64,000 nt of DNA from positions 982,704 through 1,046,703 of the forward strand of contig FJUW01000007.1 of assembly GCA_900074885.1 (NCBI GenBank), written 5' to 3'. The translations under genes were made by a program, and so were the position numbers. This document shows, piece after piece, positions 22,436 through 34,382 of this stretch. The stretch comes from Rhynchosporium graminicola (Eukaryota > Ascomycota > Leotiomycetes > Helotiales > Ploettnerulaceae). Under the pieces are notes generated by a model. The model was not told the origin of the DNA and did not search any database. It saw only the letters and a list, made by a program, of their open reading frames with translations. How positions within the stretch are numbered: position 1 is the stretch's first letter; every line of letters begins with the position of its first letter.

Positions 22436-24781
22436 TTACTCGCGCTTGACCTCCATCAGCTTCTCCAGGTCCATACCAGTGAGGTCATCTGCAATCCATG
22501 GTCCCTTCTCCTCTTCCGTAGAGCTGTGGAAGGCATCTGCTCGTCGCATTGTTTGGACATCCAAATCTGTGACGTAGGCCTTCTCGTTCTGGAGCTTCAT
22601 GCGGACTTCATAGTCCGTATCAAGCATCATATCATCTTTCCATAGACGACGAGGGCCATCAAAGACGCAAAGAACTCTCTTCTTCATCTTCATCTGTGAA
22701 GATGGGCATCCCCATGAAGAAGGGTAGTCCTTGCGCTTCTTGCGGCCCTTGGTATTCAATGTCACGCCTCCTTTCGAGTGCGTGAGTCCCCGGGATTTCT
22801 GAACCCCATTGGCTGGGTTGCGGTTCTTGTTCTTACGAGATGTCGTGCGCAGCGTGAAATCATCATCGTCATCGTCATCGAAGTCTTCTTCGTCTTCGTC
22901 TTCATCTGCAGAGTAGACGTTGATAGTGGTGATGGGAAGTGCATTATTTCGAAGAGTCTCATGAACAGCTTGATCTTGCTCGACCTCGGCCAGCCTAGCT
23001 GCGTTTATGGCCTCAGATGGCTCTTCTTGTTGCACAATGCGAAGGACGCAGTCATCCAAGTGCTCATAGAAGTCTTGAGCATTGGTGAAGGTGCCAGAGC
23101 ATGTCGAACACTTACCAGTGGCATCGGGTGCGTACCCAGAGAGTTTCTTGGTGCTATTGACGTTGCCCGAAGTCTTTTTCCTCGAGTTTGGAGGTGTTTG
23201 CTCAACCGCGTGAACTGAGGTCAGATGTCTCTTGAATACATCGGCACGATTGAATGACTTTTCAGCCGCAGAACCAGATCCAGGACAGAAACCGCAAACC
23301 ATGGTACCCTTGTAATGGGTAAGTGTATGCCTGTTTTTGTCGTACTTGCGAGCGAATCCCTTGACATGATAGTCGCAAGTCTGAATCGGGCACTTTTCGG
23401 GTCGCTCAGTTTGGTGAGTCAACATGTGTGCTTTGAGATCTTTGAAGACCTTTCCGCACTCAGCATATGTGCATCGTCCCTTTTCTTTGGACTCCTCGCT
23501 GCTGAAGTTACCATCCTGGCTATCATACGACTGAATAGATGGTCGACGTGGCTGTGGATAAGGATACGATGAAGCATGCGAGTAAGGTGATTGACTGCTT
23601 TGGGTCATCGGTCTTGGGCTTCTTGACATGTGTGATAGTGGCGAGCCGGGATATTTGGGCGGTGGATAGATGGACTCGTTCGATTGAGTTGCGGAAGTTG
23701 GCCGAGCAGGGAATTGAGGATGGAGAATTGAGGGGTCTGCAGCGGAATCTGTTAGCCGAGAATTCCACTTTATAGCAGTCGGTAAAGATTGAGATTGGAT
23801 TGACAGAGGAAACCAACAAGAAGATTCAAGAGGCGCTACAAAGCTGCCACTAGATTGAGAAAAGAAAGGCGACTGGTGAAACGATGCGTAAGATGAAGAT
23901 GTCTCGACAGGAAAATTCTGGGAAGTAGAAGAAACAGGAGAGCGCATATCTTGACTTCGGGAGTTGAAGCCATTAGAGGTGTAAAGATGAGCATGGTGAG
24001 ACTGCGATTGTCGTCGAGAATCTGAAGGAGACTGAGAAAAAGAAGAAACAGGAGATCTGAGAGCATTCTCGTTGAAGTCTGCTCGAACTGCGCTGAATGG
24101 AGTGATCGGCGAAGCCATTGACACGACGGAAGTGTCAACTTTCATCTGATCCATCGTAGAAACCATCATCTTAGGAGAAGTGACAAAAGCAGATGAAGGA
24201 GTAAATGACTCGGAACTTGATGAGATAGAACCGTGCTGACAAGATGCTGATCTAGAGACACTTTCGCACTCACCAACAAAATTTGGTTTGGATGAATTGA
24301 GCTCTATAGCGAAGTCGTCCATACCTGTAGCTTGTTGATAGCTGAAGTCGTTGCCATGACTAAAATTGTCGTACTGGACAATACCAGGATTCCCTCCGAG
24401 TTCCTGTGAAGCCCATTCCGGGACTGGAACAAGATGCCCATGGATTGAATGGGGTGATCCCATAGCAGATGATGTCGCTGAAGGCCCGGAAGCTGTCGAG
24501 TATGTCGAGTGTGTTGCCCGGTGGTCTGGCGACTCCAAGGGATAATGCGGAGCCTCTGCGTACATGGTGCCAGAGCCCATTCCAGTACTTGTGCGGTAGC
24601 CATCTTGTGTTCTGGTGTAGGAGTAGTCGCTGTCCATATTGAAGTTCTGTCCTCCAAATGCAAAATTATGAGAGAACATGTTTGGCTCCGGGTAAAGTGG
24701 AAAGTCGATTCCCTCGTGATCGTTGCTCACGTGGCGCGAAAGCATGTGGTAAGTGGTTTCGGCAATTGTCATTGAGCCCAT
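22436..24781 (-). CDS. C2H2 zinc-finger transcription factor
   Basis: The gene is a single exon of 781 residues, starting MGSMTIAETTYHMLSRHVSN at the first ATG. The open frame extends upstream to about 24835 without an ATG. The first 430 residues are rich in Ser, Gln, Pro and Tyr, typical of activation domains. Three non-identical fingers follow: CTYAECGKVFKDLKAHMLTH (about 433-452), CPIQTCDYHVKGFARKYDKN with its HTLTH end (about 462-487), and CGFCPGSGSAAEKSFNRADV with its HLTSVH end (about 495-523). A CSTC...H...C cluster at about 553-577 may be a degenerate fourth finger. An acidic run follows at about 622-642, then a basic segment. Position and finger spacing suggest DNA binding by the central block. 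Targets are unknown. The very long 5' flank fits a heavily regulated gene. Confidence 0.82.
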   Translation of the reverse strand: MGSMTIAETTYHMLSRHVSNDHEGIDFPLYPEPNMFSHNFAFGGQNFNMDSDYSYTRTQDGYRTSTGMGSGTMYAEAPHYPLESPDHRATHSTYSTASGPSATSSAMGSPHSIHGHLVPVPEWASQELGGNPGIVQYDNFSHGNDFSYQQATGMDDFAIELNSSKPNFVGECESVSRSASCQHGSISSSSESFTPSSAFVTSPKMMVSTMDQMKVDTSVVSMASPITPFSAVRADFNENALRSPVSSFSQSPSDSRRQSQSHHAHLYTSNGFNSRSQDMRSPVSSTSQNFPVETSSSYASFHQSPFFSQSSGSFVAPLESSCWFPLSIQSQSLPTAIKWNSRLTDSAADPSILHPQFPARPTSATQSNESIYPPPKYPGSPLSHMSRSPRPMTQSSQSPYSHASSYPYPQPRRPSIQSYDSQDGNFSSEESKEKGRCTYAECGKVFKDLKAHMLTHQTERPEKCPIQTCDYHVKGFARKYDKNRHTLTHYKGTMVCGFCPGSGSAAEKSFNRADVFKRHLTSVHAVEQTPPNSRKKTSGNVNSTKKLSGYAPDATGKCSTCSGTFTNAQDFYEHLDDCVLRIVQQEEPSEAINAARLAEVEQDQAVHETLRNNALPITTINVYSADEDEDEEDFDDDDDDDFTLRTTSRKNKNRNPANGVQKSRGLTHSKGGVTLNTKGRKKRKDYPSSWGCPSSQMKMKKRVLCVFDGPRRLWKDDMMLDTDYEVRMKLQNEKAYVTDLDVQTMRRADAFHSSTEEEKGPWIADDLTGMDLEKLMEVKRE

Positions 24782-27700
24782 GTTGGTTGAAATTGAGGAC
24801 TGATACCGGGCTGTTTTCCGACTTCGAAGCCACAACCTTGCGTCTGTTTGACGTCAGTACAACTCTAAACATTTTTATTTATAGTATTGGAACAATGGAA
24901 TTTACCCTTGATTTTAGAATTGACTCCAAAATGATGTGGCCAAATGGAGGTGGTTTGACAAAATGACAACGACTTTCCTCAACATATATGTGAAGGTCCA
25001 GGTGGAAGCGCAATAAGATGTCTTACTGGCGACGGAAGAGCAGATGATGATCTTTTTCTGATCCGAGATAAGTATGGAAACGAGTTGGTGTCGATGATAG
25101 ATAGTTGGGGATCGCGGTAAGCGACGTGATATGATTTAGTCGTAGTAGAGAGGAGGAGGATGTATGTTGATGCTGATCTGTGCCGGAAGTGGGTAGGGAA
25201 GAGCCTTGATATGTACGGAAATGAGACGGGTAGATATGATATATATGTACAGAGTACAGTACAGTAGGTAAGGAACCGACCGAGCTTCGCAATGCGGGCA
25301 GCTCCAGATTAGAATAATATTAGGTTGGAGTGGTGGAGTAGTGGAGCTGTTACACATGAGCGAGTGAACCAGTAAGTAGTACCTGCCAGTATTCCGTAGT
25401 GAGTGACAGACCCAAGCCAAGCCAGAATTGCGCAGCAGCCGAGCCAGGGCCAGGGTTCACAGGGCTTTCACAGGGGAGCGCCGGGGCAGAGCTGCAGGAA
25501 ACAACATGGATGGGAGGGGTGAACAGATTCCTGGACAGGATGCTGGATAGGGATGGGGGATGGGATCATAGATGGCGCTGGCGCTGCCCGCCGAGTACAG
25601 TATAGTATGTATGGCCAGTAAGTAGTATGGCTTCAACTAGACAAAATCTGTGGCTCTAAATTTTGATGCCCATTACTGTATGGTCCATGGCAGTCAAGAA
25701 GGGAAAGGAGGCATCTCCCCCTCCCCTCGAGGCCAGCTAGTCTACCAACTCTGTGTATCCGCTATCCAGATCCATATGGTAACCAGCACCGGTGTGCTAA
25801 ATCGAACATACCGACAAAAGAACCGCGCCAGAAAGTAGCGACGCGGCGACAAGCGAATAAACAAAGGTACCCAGGGCAGTTGCCTCGCCTTGTAAAAATG
25901 CAGACTTTGTAGGTTTGTCTGCGTCGTATCATCCATCATCCATCATTGCTGGTAGATTTTCTCAAAACAGGAGTAAAAATGAGAGTCGGCTTTTCCTCGT
26001 TCCGATGCTCTCATTTCGTCACAGTCTCGCCATTATTTGCTGCACATTGCCCACCAAGGAACATCACAGACGAACCCCCATATGGAAGTGCACTTTTGTG
26101 GTGGTACGCGAGAGCGAGGATCATAGGTAGTTCACGAAAGTGTCCAACACAGCTCACGACTTCCAACGTGGCTTGAAGCTAGGCCCAGCCTGGATCTGCA
26201 TGCTTCTGAAATGCCCCAGGGAAACTCACCGCTGGCGTCCAGAGCACCCCAATAGATTCATTCAGGCTCACGAGCACAGCCTTACCTCCCTCCCTCCGTA
26301 GGTGCTTGGGGAATGATGCGCTCTAGCATGGATACTGAATTGGGGGCAGGGTTGGCAGGTATCGCCAGGGATCCGGGCAGGGCAAGCCCTAGTAGGGAGT
26401 TGCATCTTTAGGGCCATCTCTTCTCGCTGAGTCCGGCTCGGTGAGGTTGGATCGCCTGATCTGATCAAGACCAGGTGTCATCGATTGCGCTACAGTAGGG
26501 AGTTGTGGATGTTGATCTAAAAAAATTATATTGCATAAAATCGATCGACCAAACAGTATCGGAGAGCCAAAGGACTACTGTCTTTGACTTCGTTCACAAC
26601 CAGACCAAGCTTTCGTAGCTCGGGCCAACCATATCGCCGCCTGTGTTCTAGGATGCCTCCTTGGATCTATCACCGTGCTCCCGTGGCCGTCAATCCCGAT
26701 CAACTTCGAGTCTTAAATGTCTCATCCTGTTCATAAAGTCCCCTAAAACAAGCGTGGTTCCGTGCTCCCCGGACGAACTTGTACAGGTGGATAGGTAGTG
26801 TCTCAAGTTCTCAATACCTATTTGTTGCAAGAGTCGCAAGAATAATAGTAACAGGCTAGGCTAATCATTGCTTTTGCTGCCACCAACTGGATGAACGGGA
26901 CGGGTCAAAGCACTAGTTAATATCGTAGGTTAGCATTAGCTTCCTGTCAATCGGCTCTGCATATAGTGGGGAAGCTTTCCGACTTGCTGCTGATCATCTT
27001 GGCTCTTCCGTTCATAGATCGACTCCTGGGATCGGTACGGGATGCTCTGAGTTCAAGTTGAAGTTCGAGTTCATGTTGATCCTACTGTCTTTCGGATCTA
27101 CCAGAGCCCGATCATCAATTGACTACTAGGTATGATTGTATGGAATCTGACTAGGCGCAAGGAAGATCTGATTTGTAGGGGCGGAAAGAAAGAAAAATAC
27201 TATGCGTACTCCGTAGTTCGATATCACTTGTCTACTGGTAACTTTAGAACATAGACATGGAAATGTCAAGCTGGTCCGGTATCAAAACTACCTGGTTCAA
27301 GGCATGGTTCATCTCAGACTCGATTCCAAGCCTGCCCTTCCGAAAAGAATGTTTTATACCAATCGTTGGCTCGGATTGAGGATGTGTAGCAGGAGAAGAA
27401 GCAAGTGTGGCCGAAACATGGATCCATGTCGCAAGTGTAAACACAACAAGCTTCCAGAAATGGCTTCTCCGAGTCTTCTCAGCATGTATGCAGCCCATCG
27501 TGAAGCGTCCGAGGCTCTGTTCTACACCGAGCAGGAAGTTGGGGACAGAGGAGCACAGCGCCGGCTATCAAAAGAAGTCAATCGGTGCGAGTGAAGCTGC
27601 CTACCTTGACAACTCACTTGATTTCTGCCCTCAGTTTCCATCCCATTTGCTGGGCCTACAGTCTTGGTTCTGATTGGCCAGGTCAAGTCCGTAAACATGG

Positions 27701-30700
27701 CTTCCAATTTGAGGTTTCGATTGGTTGATGTACGAACCAATAAAGAGCACAGAAGTGGATCAAGGACTGGCCAAAAATAGGCTCATGAGCACGGCCGCAG
27801 TTCTGCACACAGCCTGCCATGATGGATGGCATTATTTCCCCGTTTTTGCTTTTTTGTTTTATTATGCACAAAAATACTTTCAAGTTGCACATCGTGATCA
27901 CATTATTTATTGCATTATCATTGAAGCTCCACACTGCACCGTCCGCAGTCATCGACAGCAGTCGAGAAATGCGTCATGTTTGGGAAACGTACAAGAGACA
28001 TATTTGCGAATAGGTCATCAGGGGGAGCTGCCCTTGTGATTGATTTGAACGCTTGGCCAGGCGTTCTTCCTGCGACATGAGACGATGCAGATATCTGCAG
28101 ACCAAGCGAGGCAGATTCAAGATGTTTCTTGCCCATGAGCAACGGACAGACCAGAAACTAAATATGAAGCATAATATGACCTCCTTCTGCTCGCTGCCTG
28201 GGATGGATGTCTGCAACAGTTTACCGCGACAGCAAGCCAACCAACCGTCGAGGCTAGGTCGACCCGAGCCTGAAACCCCCTTTTGCCTTGTCGAAACCAC
28301 CATCGCAGCTATTGCTAGAGTGTCGGATATGAGGGATTTTAAGATCCTTCAGCCTTATAGTCAGGAGTAAAGTCAAGCAGAGCAATCGTTGGTCGCTAGG
28401 CAGTGTTGCACGGAAGCTTGCCGTCCTCTTGGCTATCCATTGTCAGAGGCTTGATATCCATCCAAATCACGGGCTTTCAGCGTTTGACTGGCAATGTAAT
28501 GTCCTCCTCAAACAGTGCGTTTTACATCTTAGCTAACTGTCATCTGTTGTTGTATCGATGCAAGGTCTTTCGAAGGTGTGCCCATCGTTGCAGAATGGAC
28601 ACGAGGTCAACCAGAACTTCATGTGATCTCGAGGTCCCGTATGCAGCCGTCCGTTCGCAATGCCACTAAGATCGAGGGAGTTCCTCCTGATAGGCCGACA
28701 TGCGACACTGCATTAGATCTCGTTGACAACCGACCGCAATAGATATATCCATTCGACTTCCTGCACGTTTGGCTTGTCACCCAAAATGAACAATCCATGA
28801 TAGCAAAAGTGCATTTCGGCGATAACTGGCCACACAGGGGCTGCCTCGTATGCCGCCAATTCAGACCATCGATTTTATTAGGTACTGGTTTCAATGGATG
28901 GAACCCTCATCGACGAGCCACGTTCGCTGCACCTAGAGGTAGGTACCAGAGAGTCGCAGACCGAGTCTGTGTAGATAATATACGCGCTTGAGAACTACTG
29001 CAAGCTCTCACATGGCCACCAAGATTCTTGGTCTCAATTCTGGAGCAAAACCTCGTCCGAGGTGTGCAATTGCTCATCCAACTGAATTTCCTTGATAGCT
29101 GAGGATATGTAGCACTCCCGCAGAACTCGAGTCTCGTATTTGATAGACCATACCAAGACATGAATCGTCCGCCGCAGAAATATCAATACAGTCATTACAA
29201 GCGGTGTGTATCATCTATTCGAGTATTGGACGGACTATGCCACAATAAGTTGCTTAAATGCCCCTGGACCATCAGACGGGATGGCTCATGCTCCACTTTT
29301 ACCCATAAACGGTATGGTGCGGGAGCACCCCTGGGAGTCCATAGGGCTGGCTGCCTAGCCCCAGATCTTTAAAGCCAATCAGCGACTTCCAGCTTTACCC
29401 AGGAACTGGAGGTGCGTCGGGGAGCCCGTCCTTGGCGTAATGTGGGAGCTCCGTACAGTAAGCCAGTAAGAATTGAGGGCTGGGCTCTCATAGGATATAG
29501 CAAACATCGAGTCTGCGTGGATGACTGTGCGAAGCATGCTCCGCAATGCAAAAGACACAGACGTATAGGTAACATCGTCAAAACTACTCGTTTAAAGGAC
29601 AACATGTTCAAGTGACTGATGACCGCCTAATCGACCGATGCGACAAGAAAGCCGCCGACCGGTTTGTGTGAGTACGACGACACTTCGGTGAGTCGAGATA
29701 CTAAGATGCAGTGAGATGTGATAGAAAGCAGGAAACGTTTCGACAGAAGGTTTAGGCAGCTTCATTAACTTGCATAAGATCGATAGCCATGCTATACGAC
29801 CACCAAGCAGTACATAGCAATGCTTCTAGTTGAATTTGTTCCAATTCTGTGGATGTAATGATAGGAGTGAATCTTAACTTCCGCGTCGCCCACTCGAAGA
29901 TACTGATTCGAAGTTTTGATATCTCTCAGGCAGCCCAGATGAGTCCATGACGGCTTGACTTGACTGGCTGGAGGACATGAGGAGGGAGGAGTTGATGGAT
30001 GAAGCGCTAAATAACCCAGATCTTTGGGGCCCAGCGGCCTTACCCGGACTTCTGCAAGCCTTCAATCCCAAGCCCTCTTTCGGTCAGCGAATCCTCGAGC
30101 TGAAGGCTGGTGAGTACATCCCCTTGGCCAAGCAAAAGCACATAGTTAGTCTCGCAACGAAGAGACTAGCTATGTCTTCGACGATGTTACCATATCTTTT
30201 CGAAAGACTTCAATAGCCGACTTCTGCACGGCTAGAACTCATTCTTCGGTGCTTGGAAGTCCACTCGATCATCATCGCTAGATTTTGCTTGAAATGGATG
30301 GGGTGGTACTGGGCATTCCTATTGTGTCATGAGAAGACAGGGGCATTGAGAATGATTCGGGTCCGATCAATTGATGTTCCCATGTATATATCTCCCATTT
30401 TCCATGTGGTAATTGCGGGATCTCCTAAGCCTGCGCCGATCATGTCCCCTCCCTTACAATATCTGTATACCTCAGGGGTTGATTTGTTTTGTGAATCGCT
30501 CGGATCCTCTGAGGCTCTGTAACAGCGCAAATCGTCGAGCTCATTTCGTACCTTCGGCCTATCAAAAGCGGTGGATGTTTGTCCCCTTCCTTGTGTGGTT
30601 ATTTTCCTTGTCTCAAATTACCCTCTCCAAGTGGTCTTCAATTATTGGTCGCCATCGCTGTCAATATTTAGCCTCTTCTGTCCCCCACGCAACTTCCTTG

Positions 30701-33700
30701 CAATTCTTTAAAACCTAATTTGAAAAGAGACGGGTTTTCGGACCCGCACGGTGCTGCTTTGTGCTTGTTCTTGTCGATTAAGCCATCTCGAAATAGGTAC
30801 ATCCCATCTTGAAATAGGTACATCGGCAACTTCACCTCATCTCCCGGGAGTGTCGATGAAACTGAACTCGTGATACGCAATTTCATGGAACTGATTGTTT
30901 CTCCCAAAAGGCCCATGCTACGTGTACAGGACCCTTACTCACACAAGTTAAGCCCTGTGGTTTCCTAGTTTGGCACCTCTTGGCAAGAACCTCTTCCGTC
31001 CGATCCACTTCAAATCTTCAAAATGAGGCCCCCCTGCCCAAGACGTCAAGCAGTTTCCCGTGCGGGGCCATCGTCGGAATCCTGCTTTATGGACTTCCCC
31101 ACGTGAACTCATTTTCTGGGGTCGTCTCGATCAGGACAAAGTGGCGCCAAGTCGCCGACTTCAAGGAAATCTATAGTGACTTACTTGCGCAGGAGCAATG
31201 GGTGGAGAAGCAAATGGTGGAATCCTCAAATCAGGAATTCGAATTCGAGCCGCGATGCCTCATCTTTTTTTTTGGTGGGCGGCTTCAATTGATTCCGAAG
31301 CTTTACTAGTTATACTTATATCTCACCCCGCTTCTAGGACGACACTGAATTACTGTTCTCCTGGTATTTCGGTCGGATCCCTGAATGAAAAATGAAGACG
31401 TGGTTCAGTGTCCATGAACAAAGTTGTTTTTCGCCGCAGAATATACTGGTACTTTCGAAGATTCGCCCTGGTCCTCCAAGAGCTATAAACGCGAGCAGGA
31501 CCGTATTATTATTCTGGCGTAGCGGGGTACAGGCACGAAGATGCGTGCGCCATATCCCAAAGGCATGGCACTGGTATGCTTTGAGAGGTGTGACAGGGAA
31601 ACACAGGTATTGATTGTGCCCTGCTTCTTGAATCCCATCAGTAAGATTTGTCTACCTGTTCTACAGTATGGGTCCACGCTCCTGGTTGATTACAAGTGTC
31701 TCAAAATCGTACGACGATTCCGACCTTATATTTTCTTGCCCAGGCTTCAATGCACGAGTGATTGAGTCTGGCCATGATTCAGAGTGTGGCAAGAGGAGCT
31801 TCAAGTTCGCGATTCAAGAAGTGGGTTGACTGGTCGTGGGACTCTTGCGAACATGATTTATCGACCGTGCATTACACGACAAACAATTGGCATCTGCGGT
31901 GACCCTCGATTATTGAAATATCTGTGGCATTCTGTGCAACCAGGAGGTTGAAGTGAAAGCACGGCCGATATGGGTCTTACCGGGATATAATACGTGGAAG
32001 TGGACTTGATCGAGGTTGTTTGAGGCAGGCATTGTCGGGAAAATAACCCAAGAATTCAAAGATTCGAAATTGATCGCCATGATGTCCAGTCTGAGAGGCT
32101 GGGTGCAAAGGGTCTTGCTTTTTCTTCCCCATCAATAGCCTCATTCGCATTCGTGCTTCACCACCCCTGCGCTCAGTTCATTAGCTGGGAGAACCCAACA
32201 AAAGTGCATATTGGCCCTGAATGAGGCCCCCGCCTGTATCCTCAGACTCAATATACTGCGCAGGAGTTCAAGGCCGGCCATCTGCCATTGCGATGTTTCC
32301 TTTTCTGCCTCTACTTCTGCATGCGTTCGATTGGACGTGTCTTGATGTCCAATGTTTTGGCTTCTTCCGTTTCGCAAAATCGCGAAGATCACCAAGAACG
32401 GAACAAATGCTTGTTTTGTTTTGTTTTGTTTGGAAGGTCCCCTCACATTCTCGCCTACATATTGCTTTGCAACCGCAGGCATGTAATACCGTCCGTATCT
32501 TTGACTGAGTAACACGATCATGAGAAAGGTTGCATGATTACACTGTTGCAGGAGGCAGATCTATTCCCGTCTTCTCAAATGGGAGCCAAGGTTGTCGATC
32601 AGAAGAAAGTGAGGATGCGTGGCTTCAGGAACCATCACTCTCCGTTCTCTTTTAGGATTTGATGTTTCTTGACCATCGTCACCTACTGTACCTCACCGGA
32701 AGCTGGATCAATCACCAAGCGCCCACCTGTGATATGATATATATGCCACTGATCTTTTCCTCTGTCGAAACTCGAAAGCGAGCCGAGGCGCCTTACAGTA
32801 CGCATGTTATCTATCTATCTTGACTGCAAGTCATCATTGGTTCAAGGTGCCTCTTCATCTTCGTCTGTATGTAGACAGCAGGTCTAGAAGTGTCTCAGTT
32901 GAAGATGTTGTGCCCCACAATGCCAACGCATTTTCTCCATCCCCATCCAGTAACATCAGCATCTTCAAGCTTCCGCATATCTGCATTCTCGCAAATTTTC
33001 ATGGCCACATACATCTCTGACCGGCCCAGACTTCTTCGGTTGTTGCTCCACCATCTTAGGCTCTTCTCATGTGCTCTTCTCAAGTGACCCTTCAATGGCG
33101 GATTTGACTGCGTAAGGTCGAATACATGCATCACTCATCAAAGAAAATATACGTCTTGCGGTATCAACGACGCGATTAGGACATAGCTTGTTTCTACCCC
33201 ATTGAAGATTCTGCCGTGGCTCAATACACGGGCATCAACCGAGCAATCGGCCCAAGGTCTTCACTTCCCGATATTTCTTTCTATCTGTCCCATGATTCTT
33301 TTCGATTTCGTCCCATAGATCTTGTAAGATAAAATAAATGGCCTCGCTCTAGTATTTTTGATGGAGAAACTTCGTAGAAGTCCGAATTGCGTCCCGTCGG
33401 TGACCGTCGTTTCAGACCATCAGCCTGAAGGTTGCTCGGCATCATATTCCTCAGAGCAAGTATGGCGTAGATGCTCAATCACATTAGAAAGAGTTGTTCG
33501 AAAGTTCGACGGCTCTACGTTTGACATAACCCCCAACTAAACTCGCTATGAGTGATGCTTTTTGCGTTCTCCTGGTTAGAAATAACTGGTGGTTGTAACA
33601 CAGTGATGACTAATCTGTTTTATCACGAGACCCCAGAGCATGCTTGAAGACGAACTTGAATCTCAAGTGGCCGGTTGAGTATCGTGAATGTAGTAGCGGC

Positions 33701-34382
33701 AATTAAGTACCATATGTGTTCTGGTACATGAGGGTGTCTGCATGCACTTCAGAAGAGAAGGTGCTATCGGCGAGGGAGACTTCAAGGGACTGCCATTTTG
33801 CGATGAGAATTGTGAGAATGTTTGACTCTAGGACGGTAATGTTCAGACTGTACCTATCTCCAGAAGCTAGGTAAAGTTTTGAATATGATCTCACTATACA
33901 AACCTCAAACACATTTCCATACCACCGTACGAGGCTATGGCAGTTCTTCTTCGGCGAACGAGGAAGAGCGAGGCATTTCAAGGTCGCAAGTCGATAAAGA
34001 GCCACTTACGTATCTCGGGGCACCTCCCTAAGTACAATAATCGCATAGAGACACATAAAGGTGGGTGCCTTCGAGAATCTGAAATGATTGTAATTACGAA
34101 GTCTGAATTGCCTCGGTACATCATGTGAGCTCTGGCTTAATTAGGTCTGGCGTCTTTGTTTCTCCAGTGGCGTTCCGCTGATGTGGATGTGGCTGTACTA
34201 TTGAGCTTGATTCGCAAGGCTGGCTTTTGAGGCTAACGTGTCAACAACGTACTCAAAGCACTTATCACAACTTCACCAGGGACGCCCATACCTTCGAAAA
34301 GAAAATCAAAGCATGGGCACTTAAGCCTCAGATGTAGTAAGGTTTTCCTGCCTTCGAATCTAAGCCGAAAATCACGCACAAG
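24782..34382. other. Long region without a supported gene, 9.6 kb
   Basis: The region lies between two divergent genes, the C2H2 factor (-) and HRD1 (+). No frame exceeds about 130 codons. The longer frames lack family signatures, and many do not begin with ATG. I found no tRNA, rRNA or transposase remnant. Local features are a 21-bp direct repeat at 30783-30823 and a TTTTG repeat at about 32411-32431. Base composition is close to that of the flanks, so it is not an AT-rich repeat island. It may hold long 5' leaders, regulatory DNA, noncoding transcripts or very decayed sequence. Confidence 0.55.
30783..30823. repeat. Tandem 21-bp direct repeat
   Basis: Two adjacent copies of ccatctygaaataggtacat occur at 30783..30802 and 30804..30823, differing at one base. 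The function is unknown. Confidence 0.8.

Noticed and set aside
24782..24835. Longer start for the C2H2 factor
   Set aside because: The upstream frame begins with TTG, not ATG. The ATG at 24781 gives a normal start.
27244..27498. Minus-strand frame with a signal-peptide-like segment (VVFTLATWIHVSATLASS)
   Set aside because: It is short and isolated, and it overlaps an equally long opposite-strand frame. One hydrophobic run is not enough.
29977..30216. 79-codon frame in the gene-free stretch
   Set aside because: It has an ATG and mixed composition but no family resemblance and no splice partner that I can find.
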